From CAZCAQ01 sp964540135 (lineage in GTDB: Bacteria; Patescibacteriota; WWE3; UBA101185; UBA10185), in assembly GCA_964540135.1 (NCBI GenBank), contig CAZILK010000001.1:78141-142140 (forward strand): 64,000 nt of DNA, written 5' to 3'. The position numbers and the translations under genes are program-made. Positions 41,452 through 50,861 of this stretch are shown piece after piece (positions within the stretch are counted from its first letter, which is position 1; every line of letters begins with the position of its first letter). Below the pieces are notes generated by a model, which searched no databases, had not been told where the DNA came from, and saw only the letters and a program-made list of their open reading frames with translations.

Positions 41452-41529
41452 TGGCGGAACCGACGGGGCTCGAACCCGCGACCTCTTCCGTGACAGGGAA
41501 GCGCTCTAACCAAACTGAGCTACGGCTCC
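41452..41529 (-). tRNA. tRNA-Asp (anticodon GTC)
   Basis: Acceptor GGAGCCG/CGGTTCC (one G-U), anticodon stem CTTCC/GGAAG with loop CTGTCAC, T arm GCGGG-TTCGAGC-CCCGT, CCA encoded after discriminator G. The anticodon GTC reads GAC and GAU. Confidence 0.95.
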
Positions 41530-41657
41530 ATTTATAGTTGGTATCCTAACAAGCAGGGTTTTTAGTGTCAATGAGGATTATATACTGTATTTACTTAACT
41601 TGAAAATAATTCCAGTTTAATTTGACTTACTAGTATTCTAAACCGATTAAAATTGGC

Positions 41658-41663
41658 TATAAT
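41658..41663 (+). promoter_or_regulatory. polX -10 (TATAAT)
   Basis: The predicted transcript start near 41670 is 4 bases before ATG 41674 and downstream of the in-frame TTG at 41653, so the ATG is chosen. An AAGGAAG is also present. Confidence 0.5.
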
Positions 41664-41673
41664 AAAGGAAGTT

Positions 41674-43437
41674 ATGACTCAGAAAGAATACCTTTTCACA
41701 AACGAGCAGCTGCTGACAATTCTTAAAGAAGTTACAGCTGCAATGGAGGTCAAAGAAGTCACCTTTTTTCGTATCAGAGCGTATCAAAATGTAATCTCAG
41801 CAATAGAAGATCTAACAGTGAGTGTTTATGACCTTTGGCGTCAAAACAGGCTTGATGAGATATCTGGAATTGGGGTTATTCTCAAGCAGCACTTAAGCGA
41901 TCTATTCTCAACAGGTAGTGTAAAAGACTTTGAAATGGTGAAAAAAGATCTCCCGGAAGGTATGTTTGCGCTTCTAGGTCTTAGAGGCATTGGAGCTAAA
42001 AAAGCCTTTAAGCTTGCCTCTATTTTTAAGCTTGAAAAAAGAGACACCGCATTTGAGCTTCTCAAAAAACATGCTGAAAAAGGTGAGATCCGGGTGCTTG
42101 AGGGTTTTGGAGAGAAGTCTGAGCTTGCTATCCTTGAGACTCTAAACGAACACAAGAAGCATAAAAACAGCAAAGAGCGGATGTTACTCAGTCATGCGGA
42201 GGAGATAGCTGGCAGGTATATAGATTTCTTAACTTCAGCTGATTTCATCGAGGAAGCCAGTGCTCTTGGATCGCTTAGAAGACGCGAAGCAACTGTTGGA
42301 GATTTAGACATTGCTGCTGCAACCACTGAGCCTCAAAAAGCAATTGAGCACTTTATCTCCTTTCCCGAGGTTAAAGAAGTTACAGCTAAAGGGACTTCGC
42401 GCGCTGCAGTCATTCTTACAAACGATGTGCAAGTTGATCTAAGAGTAACTCGATCCGAGGCACTTGGTGCTATGACGCAGTACTTTACAGGCTCAAAGAC
42501 ACATAACATAAATCTGAGAAATTATGCTTTGGAGCAAGGTTTTTCATTATCAGAGTATGGAATCAAGTATAAAGATGTTTTAACAGAGTTTGCAACAGAA
42601 GAAGCTTTTTATTCTCATATTAAGCTTAGCTATATTCCACCAGAACTTAGGCAAGGCAAAAACGAGGTTGAACTTGCAAAAAACGGAAAGCTACCAGACC
42701 TCATAAAACTGAGCGATATCCAAGGGGATTTGCATATGCACACGACTTATTCTGACGGTGCCGAGAGTATTGAGGCTATGGTTTCAGCTAGCATCTCTAA
42801 GGGATATAAGTATATTGCGATAACTGATCACAACCCAAGTGTAAAAGCTCAAGGCACATTTGATGTTCTAGCCTCTATAGAGAATAAAAGAAGACTTATT
42901 GAACAACTAAATAGTTCACAGGATGATATACGAATACTATTTGGGTTCGAGGTAGATATTTTAAAGTCAGGTGAGCTTGGACTGCCAGATAATCTGCTCT
43001 CCAAACTTGACTTTGCAATAGCCTCTATCCATACGGCTCTTGACCAACCACGAGCTGAGATCACAGAGAGACTTCTTAAAGCAATCAGAAATCCGCTTGT
43101 AAAGTTCATAGGCCATCCTTCAGGGAGGCTTATAAACAAAAGACCGCCGTGTGATATTGACTGGGAACTAGTATTAAACGAGGCTAAAAAACACAATAAG
43201 ATTTTGGAAATTAATGCGCAACCTACAAGACTTGATCTTGCAGATGATATCGCTTATGAAGCAAGGAGGCTTGGTATTAGGCTTATTATTAATACTGACG
43301 CTCATTCCGTAAGTGAGCTTGATAATATGAAATACGGCGTAGATGTTGCAAGAAGAGCTTGGTGTCGGAAAGAAGACATTGTAAATACAAATTCACTTAG
43401 CACATTGCTTAAAGAATTTGATATAATAAATTCATGA
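41674..43437 (+). CDS. polX: DNA polymerase X family protein with PHP domain
   Basis: 587 residues. The N-terminal helix-hairpin-helix region (about 1-160) precedes the pol-beta-like nucleotidyltransferase palm ([26 protein letters not shown]), then [15 protein letters not shown]. The C-terminal PHP phosphoesterase domain has [39 protein letters not shown] and INTDAHS, with metal ligands in place, and may give a 3' exonuclease. It acts in gap repair. It overlaps lemA by 4 bases. Confidence 0.94.
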   Translation: MTQKEYLFTNEQLLTILKEVTAAMEVKEVTFFRIRAYQNVISAIEDLTVSVYDLWRQNRLDEISGIGVILKQHLSDLFSTGSVKDFEMVKKDLPEGMFALLGLRGIGAKKAFKLASIFKLEKRDTAFELLKKHAEKGEIRVLEGFGEKSELAILETLNEHKKHKNSKERMLLSHAEEIAGRYIDFLTSADFIEEASALGSLRRREATVGDLDIAAATTEPQKAIEHFISFPEVKEVTAKGTSRAAVILTNDVQVDLRVTRSEALGAMTQYFTGSKTHNINLRNYALEQGFSLSEYGIKYKDVLTEFATEEAFYSHIKLSYIPPELRQGKNEVELAKNGKLPDLIKLSDIQGDLHMHTTYSDGAESIEAMVSASISKGYKYIAITDHNPSVKAQGTFDVLASIENKRRLIEQLNSSQDDIRILFGFEVDILKSGELGLPDNLLSKLDFAIASIHTALDQPRAEITERLLKAIRNPLVKFIGHPSGRLINKRPPCDIDWELVLNEAKKHNKILEINAQPTRLDLADDIAYEARRLGIRLIINTDAHSVSELDNMKYGVDVARRAWCRKEDIVNTNSLSTLLKEFDIINS

Positions 43438-43988
43438 ATACACTTTTTTTAATCCCAATCGGAGTTTTAGTTTTTTTAGGTTTGTATGTTGTTGCGGTTT
43501 ACAACTCACTTGCCGGTCTTAAACTTAAGGTTAAAGAGGCGTGGAGTCAGATAGATGTCCAGTTAAAAAGACGAACTGATCTCATTCCAAACCTTGTTGA
43601 GACTGTAAAAGGTTATGCAACCCATGAAAAAGAAGTGTTTGAAAATGTTACTAAAGCAAGAAGTGCGTTAATGTCTGCAACAGGGCCAAAAGATTCTGCA
43701 GCCGCAGATAATATGTTAACCCAAGCATTAAAAACAGTTTTTGCAGTTGCTGAAGCTTACCCAGATCTGAAAGCTTCTCAGAATTTCTTAAGTTTACAAA
43801 ACGAACTCAGTGATGTTGAAAGCAAGATTTCATACGCAAGGCAATTTTATAACTCTATAATTCTTGCCTTTAATACTAAAATTGTTACATTTCCAAGCTC
43901 AATCGTGGCATCACTCTTTGGTTTCACTCAAGCAGAATTTTTTGAAGCAACTGATACTGAAAGACAGGCTGTTAAAGTAGCATTTTAA
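43434..43988 (+). CDS. lemA: LemA family protein
   Basis: 184 residues. The N-terminal membrane helix ([23 protein letters not shown]) is followed by a mostly helical domain with [34 protein letters not shown], in separate pieces the LemA signature, and [17 protein letters not shown]. The function is uncertain. It starts in the polX stop (ATGA) and is followed by htpX, the usual partner of LemA. Confidence 0.93.
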   Translation: MNTLFLIPIGVLVFLGLYVVAVYNSLAGLKLKVKEAWSQIDVQLKRRTDLIPNLVETVKGYATHEKEVFENVTKARSALMSATGPKDSAAADNMLTQALKTVFAVAEAYPDLKASQNFLSLQNELSDVESKISYARQFYNSIILAFNTKIVTFPSSIVASLFGFTQAEFFEATDTERQAVKVAF

Positions 43989-44030
43989 GTTAAAAGAGTT
44001 TTTTAACTAGTTTCTGCCTGAATAAAACGT

Positions 44031-44918
44031 ATGTCATCAAATATATATTCGCAAATTTCGTCAAATAAACGGTTAACTTGGGTAATCGTAGCCTTTTTTA
44101 TAGTCTTTATTTCAGCACTCGCCTACGTTGTTGGTAGGATATTTTTTGAGAGTGGACCACTATTTTATGTCTGGGCACTGCTTTTCTCTGTTGTTTCAGG
44201 TTTTGGAGGTTATTACTATTCTGACAAGATAGTTCTTGCGACAGTTGGGGCAAAAGAGGTTACAAAAGAAGACAATCCTTATATCCATAATCTAGTTGAA
44301 AATCTGTGTATTGGTGCTGGTATGCCGATGCCAAGAATTTTTATTATTGATTCGCCCGCTATGAATGCCTTTGCAACAGGCAGAGATCCCAAAAACAGTG
44401 TTGTTTGTTTTACAACAGGCATAATCTCAGGTCTAACTAAACTTGAACTAGAGGGAGTTACAGCTCATGAGCTATCTCACATTGCAAATTACGACATTAG
44501 ATTAATGGCGATTGTTGGTGTACTTGTTGGTTCCATAACACTTCTCTTTGATATGGTTTTTAGATTCAACATTTTTGGCAGATCCAGTAAATCAGAAAAA
44601 GGCGCCGGTCCGTTATTGTTAGTTTTTGGCCTTGCTATGATAATTATAAGCCCGATTGTTGCAACTCTTATAAAACTTGCTATCAGTAGAAGACGAGAGT
44701 ATTTAGCCGACTCGTCAGGTGCTTTATTAACAAGATTTCCCGATGGACTTGCTGACGCTCTAACTAAAATCTCACAAGATGCAAACAGCCTTTCTTCAGC
44801 AACAACTGCAACAGCGCATTTATTTATCGCAAATCCATTTAAAGGAAGTGCTGTTAGAGGAATCTTTGATACTCATCCGCCTGTTGCTGAGCGGATAAAA
44901 AGACTTAGGGATATGTAG
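44031..44918 (+). CDS. htpX: membrane metalloprotease HtpX
   Basis: 295 residues of M48 family. Four helices: two at the N-terminus, two after the active site. The zinc motif is HELSH in VTAHELSHIANYD; a third ligand Glu is likely in SRRREYLADSSG. HtpX degrades misfolded membrane proteins. The gene follows lemA by 42 bases and overlaps the convergent hypothetical gene by 14 bases. Confidence 0.94.
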   Translation: MSSNIYSQISSNKRLTWVIVAFFIVFISALAYVVGRIFFESGPLFYVWALLFSVVSGFGGYYYSDKIVLATVGAKEVTKEDNPYIHNLVENLCIGAGMPMPRIFIIDSPAMNAFATGRDPKNSVVCFTTGIISGLTKLELEGVTAHELSHIANYDIRLMAIVGVLVGSITLLFDMVFRFNIFGRSSKSEKGAGPLLLVFGLAMIIISPIVATLIKLAISRRREYLADSSGALLTRFPDGLADALTKISQDANSLSSATTATAHLFIANPFKGSAVRGIFDTHPPVAERIKRLRDM

Positions 44919-45426
44919 CTTGGGTGTCTGAATAAAGTTTTGTGGCAAGCTCGGTCAAGGTATCACAAGTACATCTAACACCGCCTTTTTCAAGTAAGAC
45001 TATCAAGGTTCCATGCTCGACCTCACTAACCACCATGACGATTCCTGCGACACTAGTAGTTCTCGATTGTCCGTTTTCTGACAGCAGGCTTGGATGCGTA
45101 TCCCTTCTAAGTTCTTCTACAAATTCATGTAATGGAGCTGTCTTTAATAGCTCAGAAACATTTTTCTCAATCTGGGATTGGTATACCGGGGGTGGTAGTC
45201 TGAATTCAAGTGGCCTTTTTGTATACTGTTTTGCCGCGTGTAGATTAATAACTGCTTCTGGTATGGCGCTGTTTTGACGGGTTGAGTACCAGGGAATCAG
45301 CCATGATAGAATCAAAAGTCGCTGACTTGTCTCAGCAGGTGTTAGGCCAAGGTCACCGTAGGCTTCTAAAAGATGTACATAAGCAGGCTCTTCGCAACTA
45401 ATCTCAGGTTTATTTGAAGAAATCAT
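44905..45426 (-). CDS. hypothetical protein (173 aa)
   Basis: No family recognised. The soluble-looking protein has an N-terminal helical region (VHLLEAYGDLGLTPAETSQR, with a WLIPWYS segment), a Pro-rich central part and a C-terminal beta region (TTSVAGIVMVVSEVEHGTLIVLL). The last stretch contains two Cys (VRCTCDTL). It lies between htpX and gatC with convergent and divergent neighbours, so no operon context helps. Codon use resembles that of the neighbours. Confidence 0.55.
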   Translation of the reverse strand: MISSNKPEISCEEPAYVHLLEAYGDLGLTPAETSQRLLILSWLIPWYSTRQNSAIPEAVINLHAAKQYTKRPLEFRLPPPVYQSQIEKNVSELLKTAPLHEFVEELRRDTHPSLLSENGQSRTTSVAGIVMVVSEVEHGTLIVLLEKGGVRCTCDTLTELATKLYSDTQATYP

Positions 45427-45480
45427 GCTTTTTTAGCAGTTTTACAAAAATATTGCAAAACATTCTTAATTCGTTAACAT

Positions 45481-45789
45481 ATGGTAATGACAGTTAAAGA
45501 TGTATTTTCTAAGGAACTTGTAACAAAAATTGCAAAGCTTAGTAATCTGTCTGTTGAAGGAGAAGAGGCATTCTACGCAGATATCTTCGGTCAAACTATT
45601 GACTATATTAAGGTTCTAGACGAAATAGATACTAGTAACGTGCCCCCAACGTATCAGGTAACAGGACTTACAAACATTTTCCAAACAGCAAAGCCTTCAA
45701 CTCTTTCAAAAGATGAAGCATTACAAAACGCCTCACAGCCATTAAAAGGTAAATTTGCAACAAAGGGTGTCTTTGATAGACCAGAATAA
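45481..45789 (+). CDS. gatC: Asp-tRNA(Asn)/Glu-tRNA(Gln) amidotransferase subunit C
   Basis: 102 residues, matching the GatC pattern: VTKIAKLSNLSVEGEEAFYADIF, IDYIKVLDEIDTSNVPPTYQV, then a basic tail. GatC stabilises GatA-GatB, which convert misacylated Glu-tRNA(Gln) or Asp-tRNA(Asn) to the cognate form. A second ATG two codons in is also possible. gatA follows at 2 bases. Confidence 0.88.
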   Translation: MVMTVKDVFSKELVTKIAKLSNLSVEGEEAFYADIFGQTIDYIKVLDEIDTSNVPPTYQVTGLTNIFQTAKPSTLSKDEALQNASQPLKGKFATKGVFDRPE

Positions 45790-45791
45790 CC

Positions 45792-47225
45792 ATGGCTGAG
45801 CTATCTACCTTAACTTTACTTGATGCTCTTGCCGGCTTAAAAGCAGGAGATTTTACTTCCACTGAACTCACTAAAGCTTGTCTTGATCAAATACATAAAT
45901 TAAACGCAAAAGTTAATGTTTTTTTAAAAGTTTTAGAGGAGGAGGCGCTTGAAAATGCTCGTAAGGCTGATCAACTTATAGCGCTTAGGGGCGCTCAAGC
46001 TTTTGAGGATAAGCCTCTTTTAGGAATTCCTTATGCATGTAAAGATAACTTTTGTACGCTTGGGATAGAAACAACAGCTTCCTCAAACGTCCTTAAAGGG
46101 TTTATACCTCCCTATGAATCAACAGTTACAGCAAGATTGGAGGCAGCGGGAGCAATTCTTCTTGGGAAAACCAATATGGATGCTTTTGCGCACGGTTCCT
46201 CAACCGAAACCTCGGATTTTGGACCGACATTAAATCCATGGGATCTAGGAAGAGTGGCAGGAGGTTCGTCTGGTGGTACTGGAGCAGCTGTTGCTCTTAA
46301 CATGGGAATCTTTGGGATTGGGAGTGAAACCGCTGGAAGTATTCGTGGTCCTGCAGCATGGTGTGGGGTTACTGGCCTTAAACCTTCATATGGCAGAGTT
46401 AGTAGATACGGGGTTATTGCTATGGCGTCTTCTACCGATTCACCAGGTCCTATTTGTAAAACAGCGTTAGACTGTTCTTATGTTGTTGAAATTATTGCAG
46501 GCAATGATCCACAGGATGCCACAAGCTCTCCTGAACCAGTAACAATTAATTACCAAGGGATTCAAGCTACGCCAAATCTAGATGGTGTAAAGATAGGTGT
46601 TGCTAAGTCGTATTTTTTACCAGATATTGATGTTGAGCTAAAAAGACGAGTTGATGCTTCTCTTGAAGTTTTGAAGAATTTGGGTGCAGAGATTATCGAA
46701 ATTGATCTGCTTGATCCAAAATACTCGATTGCTGTGTACACTATTCTTCAAAGATCTGAGGTTTCATCTAATCTTGGCAGATTTGATGGTATTAGATATG
46801 GACATACCAGGGATGCTTTTAATACAGAGAATAAAAAGCGTATTATGCTTGGAACATACACACTAAGTGTGGGTTATTACGATCAATTTTATGCAAAAGC
46901 TCAAAAAGTTAGAACTTTAATTGTTGGAGACTTTAATAAAGCGTTTGAACAAGTTGATATGATCTTTGGACCTTCTATGCCGGTTACTGCTCTTAAACTT
47001 GGTGAGTGTGATAACTCACCTATGTTTGGGGAGATGATGGATGTTTTGTATGAGCCAAGCGCAATTGCTGGTCTTTGTGCGATAAGTGTTCCTTGTGGGT
47101 TTGTAAATAATCTACCGGTTGCGTTTCAATTAATTGGGCCAAGGATGAAAGAAGAAGCAATTTTGAAACCAGCTTATTTATTTCAACAAACAACTGATTT
47201 CCATAAAAAATTTGCTGAACTTTAA
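45792..47225 (+). CDS. gatA: amidotransferase subunit A
   Basis: 477 residues. Amidase signature family, which produces ammonia from Gln. The Ser-cisSer-Lys triad is present: Lys in ACKDNFC, cis-Ser in GGSSGGTGAAVA, and nucleophile Ser in GSETAGSIRGPAAWCG (the usual Gln after SIR is Gly here). GKTNMDAFAHGSSTE is the family box. A small HEPN-like gene is inserted before gatB. Confidence 0.95.
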   Translation: MAELSTLTLLDALAGLKAGDFTSTELTKACLDQIHKLNAKVNVFLKVLEEEALENARKADQLIALRGAQAFEDKPLLGIPYACKDNFCTLGIETTASSNVLKGFIPPYESTVTARLEAAGAILLGKTNMDAFAHGSSTETSDFGPTLNPWDLGRVAGGSSGGTGAAVALNMGIFGIGSETAGSIRGPAAWCGVTGLKPSYGRVSRYGVIAMASSTDSPGPICKTALDCSYVVEIIAGNDPQDATSSPEPVTINYQGIQATPNLDGVKIGVAKSYFLPDIDVELKRRVDASLEVLKNLGAEIIEIDLLDPKYSIAVYTILQRSEVSSNLGRFDGIRYGHTRDAFNTENKKRIMLGTYTLSVGYYDQFYAKAQKVRTLIVGDFNKAFEQVDMIFGPSMPVTALKLGECDNSPMFGEMMDVLYEPSAIAGLCAISVPCGFVNNLPVAFQLIGPRMKEEAILKPAYLFQQTTDFHKKFAEL

Positions 47226-47226
47226 T

Positions 47227-47613
47227 ATGTTGCTGAAATTACTTAAACAATCAATAGGGCAAAAACAAACGAGTATCAAATCGGAAACTCAAGTTAAACT
47301 TAAAACTGAGTGGGAAAATATAGCAAAGTTATTAAAGCAAGAAACACCAAGTAGCATTAGGCAAGCATTGATTGCGGCAGATAGGAGCCTGGACACAGCG
47401 TTAACTGATTTGTCTGATTTAAAAACAATGGGCGATAGGCTTAAGGACACAAAGAGGCTTTTTGAAGAAACTATGTACAATAAAATATGGAAAGCCCATA
47501 AACTTCGCAATAGTATTGTTCACGAAGCAGGTTTTGAGCCGCCTCATTTTATTGTTAAAAAGGCGATTGAGGACTTGAAAGAGGGACTTCTAAGTTTAAA
47601 GGTAAATTTATGA
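47227..47613 (+). CDS. small HEPN-like protein between gatA and gatB
   Basis: 128 residues from ATG 47227, one base after the gatA stop; a TTG inside gatA is also in frame. The protein is helical and Lys/Leu-rich. Its C-terminal half has KIWKAHKLRNSIVHEAGF, an RxxxxH arrangement (RNSIVH) as in HEPN domains, some of which are RNases. The stop overlaps gatB by 4 bases, so it is cotranscribed with the amidotransferase genes. Family placement is tentative. Confidence 0.6.
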   Translation: MLLKLLKQSIGQKQTSIKSETQVKLKTEWENIAKLLKQETPSSIRQALIAADRSLDTALTDLSDLKTMGDRLKDTKRLFEETMYNKIWKAHKLRNSIVHEAGFEPPHFIVKKAIEDLKEGLLSLKVNL

Positions 47614-48926
47614 ATACAAACATAAGCAAATACAAACTAGTACTTGGGCTTGAAGTTCATATGCATGTGAAAACGCAAACTAAGATGTTTTGTAGCTGTT
47701 CTGCTGCCATTTATAACGATGAAGCAAACACCCACACTTGTCCTGTATGCCTAGCTCTTCCAGGTGCTTTGCCTGTTCCAAGTCTTGATGCAATTAAAAA
47801 AACCCAGCTTTTGGGACTTAGTCTTGGATGTACATTAAATAAAGAATCTAAATTTGATAGAAAACACTATTTTTATCCCGATTTACCAAAAGGGTATCAG
47901 ATTAGTCAATATAAAGAACCATTTTGTGAAAACGGGAAGCTTGCTCTTGATGACGGCACTGTTATTTCAATAGAACGAGTTCATTTAGAAGAGGATACCG
48001 CGAAATCATTTCATGAAGGTGGGAAAACACTTATTGATTTTAATAAATCAGGTATGCCCCTTATTGAAATAGTTACAGCGCCTGATTTTAGATCAACCGA
48101 TCACGCAGTTGAGTTTTGTAAAAAGATTTATGAACTTGTCAAAACACTTGGAGTATCTGACGCTGATATGGAAAAAGGTCAGATGCGGCTTGAGGCAAAC
48201 ATTTCTTTGAGAACAGAAGACATGGAACTTGAGAACAATCTCCCTGACTATAAAGTCGAGATTAAAAATATAAATTCATTTAGGTTTATGGAAAAGGCAG
48301 TTCTTGCTGAAATCAAAAGACAAACCGCACTTCTGGATAAGGGTGAGAAAGTTTTTCAAGAGAATAGAGGGTTTAATGAAGCGACTGGCGAAACTGTTGC
48401 CCAAAGAAGTAAAGAGGATGCAAAAGATTATAGGTATTTTCCTGAACCCGATATACCACCAATGGTATTTGATGATGATTATATAGATCAGCTTAAAAGC
48501 TTTTTACCTGAACTCCCTCAAGAACTGCAAACACGGCTTGTTAATGATTTTGCTATTTCATTAAAAGCTGCTTATGAGTTATCTAAATTTGATAACAAAG
48601 AGTTGTTAACAACATTCATGGAGCTTGTTGGGAGAAAATTTGAACCGGTTAAGATTGTTAACTTTTTATTAAACAAACAAGGTGCTCGCGATATGACAGT
48701 TGATGAGATTTCAGGGCTCTTAACAACGGTAGTGAGTGATTTTACAAACGAAGAGTTAGAGGAGCTTGCAAATAAAGTTATTGCAGATAACCAGTCGGCT
48801 GTCATAAATTATAAATCAGGTAAAGAAGGCTCTCTTATGTTCCTTGTTGGACAAATTATGTCTTTATCAAAAGGTAAAGCTGATCCAGAAGCTTCAAAAA
48901 CACTCCTACGTGAATTGCTAAAATAA
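47610..48926 (+). CDS. gatB: amidotransferase subunit B
   Basis: 438 residues. The N-terminal GatB catalytic cradle begins VLGLEVHMHVKTQTKMFCSC, with CPVCLALPGALP and DRKHYFYPDLPKGYQIS. The tRNA-binding tail (YqeY-like) starts at about residue 300 and is slightly short compared with the usual 476-residue protein. GatB phosphorylates and amidates the misacylated tRNA. The complete gatCAB set indicates that Gln-tRNA and/or Asn-tRNA is made indirectly. Confidence 0.95.
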   Translation: MNTNISKYKLVLGLEVHMHVKTQTKMFCSCSAAIYNDEANTHTCPVCLALPGALPVPSLDAIKKTQLLGLSLGCTLNKESKFDRKHYFYPDLPKGYQISQYKEPFCENGKLALDDGTVISIERVHLEEDTAKSFHEGGKTLIDFNKSGMPLIEIVTAPDFRSTDHAVEFCKKIYELVKTLGVSDADMEKGQMRLEANISLRTEDMELENNLPDYKVEIKNINSFRFMEKAVLAEIKRQTALLDKGEKVFQENRGFNEATGETVAQRSKEDAKDYRYFPEPDIPPMVFDDDYIDQLKSFLPELPQELQTRLVNDFAISLKAAYELSKFDNKELLTTFMELVGRKFEPVKIVNFLLNKQGARDMTVDEISGLLTTVVSDFTNEELEELANKVIADNQSAVINYKSGKEGSLMFLVGQIMSLSKGKADPEASKTLLRELLK

Positions 48927-48941
48927 ATAGCAAATTGTGCT

Positions 48942-48947
48942 TATAAT
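48942..48947 (+). promoter_or_regulatory. polA -10 (TATAAT), nearly leaderless
   Basis: TATAAT ends 9 bases before ATG 48957; the predicted leader is about 3 bases. -35 unclear. Confidence 0.5.
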
Positions 48948-48956
48948 ACCTTTACC

Positions 48957-50804
48957 ATGCCACTTAAGTTTGATTTAAATAACCCACCTTTTGAATACGT
49001 TGTGAAGATGGAGCAAGCAGAGAAAGCATTGATTGAACTTGAAAAAGAAAAAGTTCTAGCTGTTGACACCGAAACAAGTAGCCTTGATCCATATACGGGT
49101 CATATGTTTTTAGTGCAAATTGCATCAGAAAATATGTGCTACACATTTGATGTTCGCAAAGTTGATTTAACAAAACTCCCGCTTTTTAAAAAGATTTTGG
49201 AAGATAAAAATGTAGTTAAGCTTTTACAGAATGGTTCTTTTGATTACAAATACATAAAAGTTCACTTTGGTGTTGAGATGGATAATATTTTTGACGTCAT
49301 GCTTGCTGACATGATTTTGTTTGCAGGACTTGGGATGAGATTTTCGCTTGGAGTTATTATTAACAGATGGTTTCCTGATGTACATGTTGATAAAGAACTT
49401 CAAGCATCATTTGCTGATCAGCCAAAGAATATGAATGTGAATTTAGACCAATTGAAGTACGCAGCAATTGACGTACTGGTATTATTCCCGGTTTTCAATG
49501 CGCAATTAAAAAAACTTGCAGATGAAAAACTGTTAAATATTGCAAAGCTTGAGTTCGCTGTTCTAAAAGTTGTTGCTGAGATTGAACTTAAAGGCATATA
49601 CATTGATAAAAAAAGATGGCAAGAAATCATTAAGAATCTACAGAAAAAGCGTGATGAAGTAGCTCTTAACTTTCAAGAAGCAATCAAACCGTTTTACGGT
49701 TATTCACGAACAGATCTGTTTGGTAATTCCGCCGACTTCATAAATATTAATAGCCAACAACAGTTAATGGATTTATTTAACAATAGACTCCATTTAAATG
49801 TACCTTCCACAGGAGATAGTATTCTTCAAGATATTAAACACCCTATTGCTGATGTTCTTCGCAATTATAGAGGCTATGAAAAATTAATATCTGCCTTTGG
49901 CGATTCATTACTTGAAAAAATAAATCCTAAAACAGGCAGAATTCATCCTCATTTAATGCAGCTTGGGGCTGCAACCGGAAGGTTTGCATGTCAGTCTCCT
50001 AACCTCCAGCAAATTCCGCGTAACTCGGCGGAAGCTCCATTTAGAGAGTGCTTTAATCCAGAGCCTGGAAATAAACTTGTTGTGTCAGATTACTCAAGCT
50101 TTGAAATGCGTATACTTGCTGATCTATCTGGAGACGCTAAAATGATCCATGCATTAAAAGAAGGTCTTGATATTCACTCATACACAGCGTCTTTAATGTT
50201 TGGCAAAGAATACACACCGGACTTTAAAAAGAAATATCCTGAGCTTAGACAAATGGCAAAACCAATTGGCTTTGGATTGATGTATGGTATGGGTGCTGCA
50301 GGGCTTATGGGTCGTATCAAAGCTGAAACCGGTAAAGACATCCCACAAACTGAAAGCCAAGATTTAATTGATAAATATTTTGCAAGCTATCCAAGTGTAA
50401 AGGCCTTTTTAGACAAACAAGCAAGTGACGCAGTTAAAAATGGCTATAGCACAACGCCTGCTGGAAGAAAAAGATGGTACACACAGCCTGCAAAAAATGA
50501 CCCTGAGTTTCGAAGAAAAGTCTCAAACATTCAAAGACAGGCAAAAAATCACCCGATTCAAGGAACTAACGCCGATGCTATCAAATACGCGCTTGTCTTT
50601 GTCCATGACTATATGAAGAAAAATAATATTGATGGGGGAATTATTCTAACTGTTCATGATGAGATAGTGTGTGAAGTGAGAGAAGATCAAGCAGAAGCGT
50701 TTGCACCTGTTCTTAGTGAGATGATGGTAAAGGCAGGAGCTCTATTTTTAAAAAAAGTTCCTGTAGCATCTGATCCGTTTGTTGGGGATGTATGGGAGCA
50801 CTAA
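48957..50804 (+). CDS. polA: DNA polymerase I, lacking 5' nuclease domain
   Basis: 615 residues. The 3'-5' exonuclease domain is at the N-terminus (AVDTETSSLD; LLQNGSFDYKYI; YAAIDVLVLF), apparently active with DxE and the later Asp residues. The polymerase domain has motif A DYSSFEMRILADLSGD, motif B RQMAKPIGFGLMYG and motif C TVHDEIVCE. The 5' flap nuclease domain of E. coli PolA (about 320 residues) is missing, so the protein corresponds to a Klenow-like form. Primer removal would depend on a separate nuclease or RNase H elsewhere. Confidence 0.95.
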   Translation: MPLKFDLNNPPFEYVVKMEQAEKALIELEKEKVLAVDTETSSLDPYTGHMFLVQIASENMCYTFDVRKVDLTKLPLFKKILEDKNVVKLLQNGSFDYKYIKVHFGVEMDNIFDVMLADMILFAGLGMRFSLGVIINRWFPDVHVDKELQASFADQPKNMNVNLDQLKYAAIDVLVLFPVFNAQLKKLADEKLLNIAKLEFAVLKVVAEIELKGIYIDKKRWQEIIKNLQKKRDEVALNFQEAIKPFYGYSRTDLFGNSADFININSQQQLMDLFNNRLHLNVPSTGDSILQDIKHPIADVLRNYRGYEKLISAFGDSLLEKINPKTGRIHPHLMQLGAATGRFACQSPNLQQIPRNSAEAPFRECFNPEPGNKLVVSDYSSFEMRILADLSGDAKMIHALKEGLDIHSYTASLMFGKEYTPDFKKKYPELRQMAKPIGFGLMYGMGAAGLMGRIKAETGKDIPQTESQDLIDKYFASYPSVKAFLDKQASDAVKNGYSTTPAGRKRWYTQPAKNDPEFRRKVSNIQRQAKNHPIQGTNADAIKYALVFVHDYMKKNNIDGGIILTVHDEIVCEVREDQAEAFAPVLSEMMVKAGALFLKKVPVASDPFVGDVWEH

Positions 50805-50826
50805 GCAATTAATGTATAGCAATCTA

Positions 50827-50855
50827 TTTACACGAGTGCTAATTTATGGTAATTT
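50827..50855 (+). promoter_or_regulatory. clpE promoter TTTACA-N17-TGG-TAATTT region, leaderless
   Basis: -35 TTTACA at 50827-50832; -10 TAATTT at 50850-50855 with TG extension at 50847. The predicted start is the A of ATG 50862. Confidence 0.6.
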
Positions 50856-50861
50856 TTAACT

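Noticed and set aside
41424..41513. N-terminal extension of the LysM protein
   Set aside because: The extra 30 codons come from the tRNA-Asp gene; a proper ATG lies at 41423.
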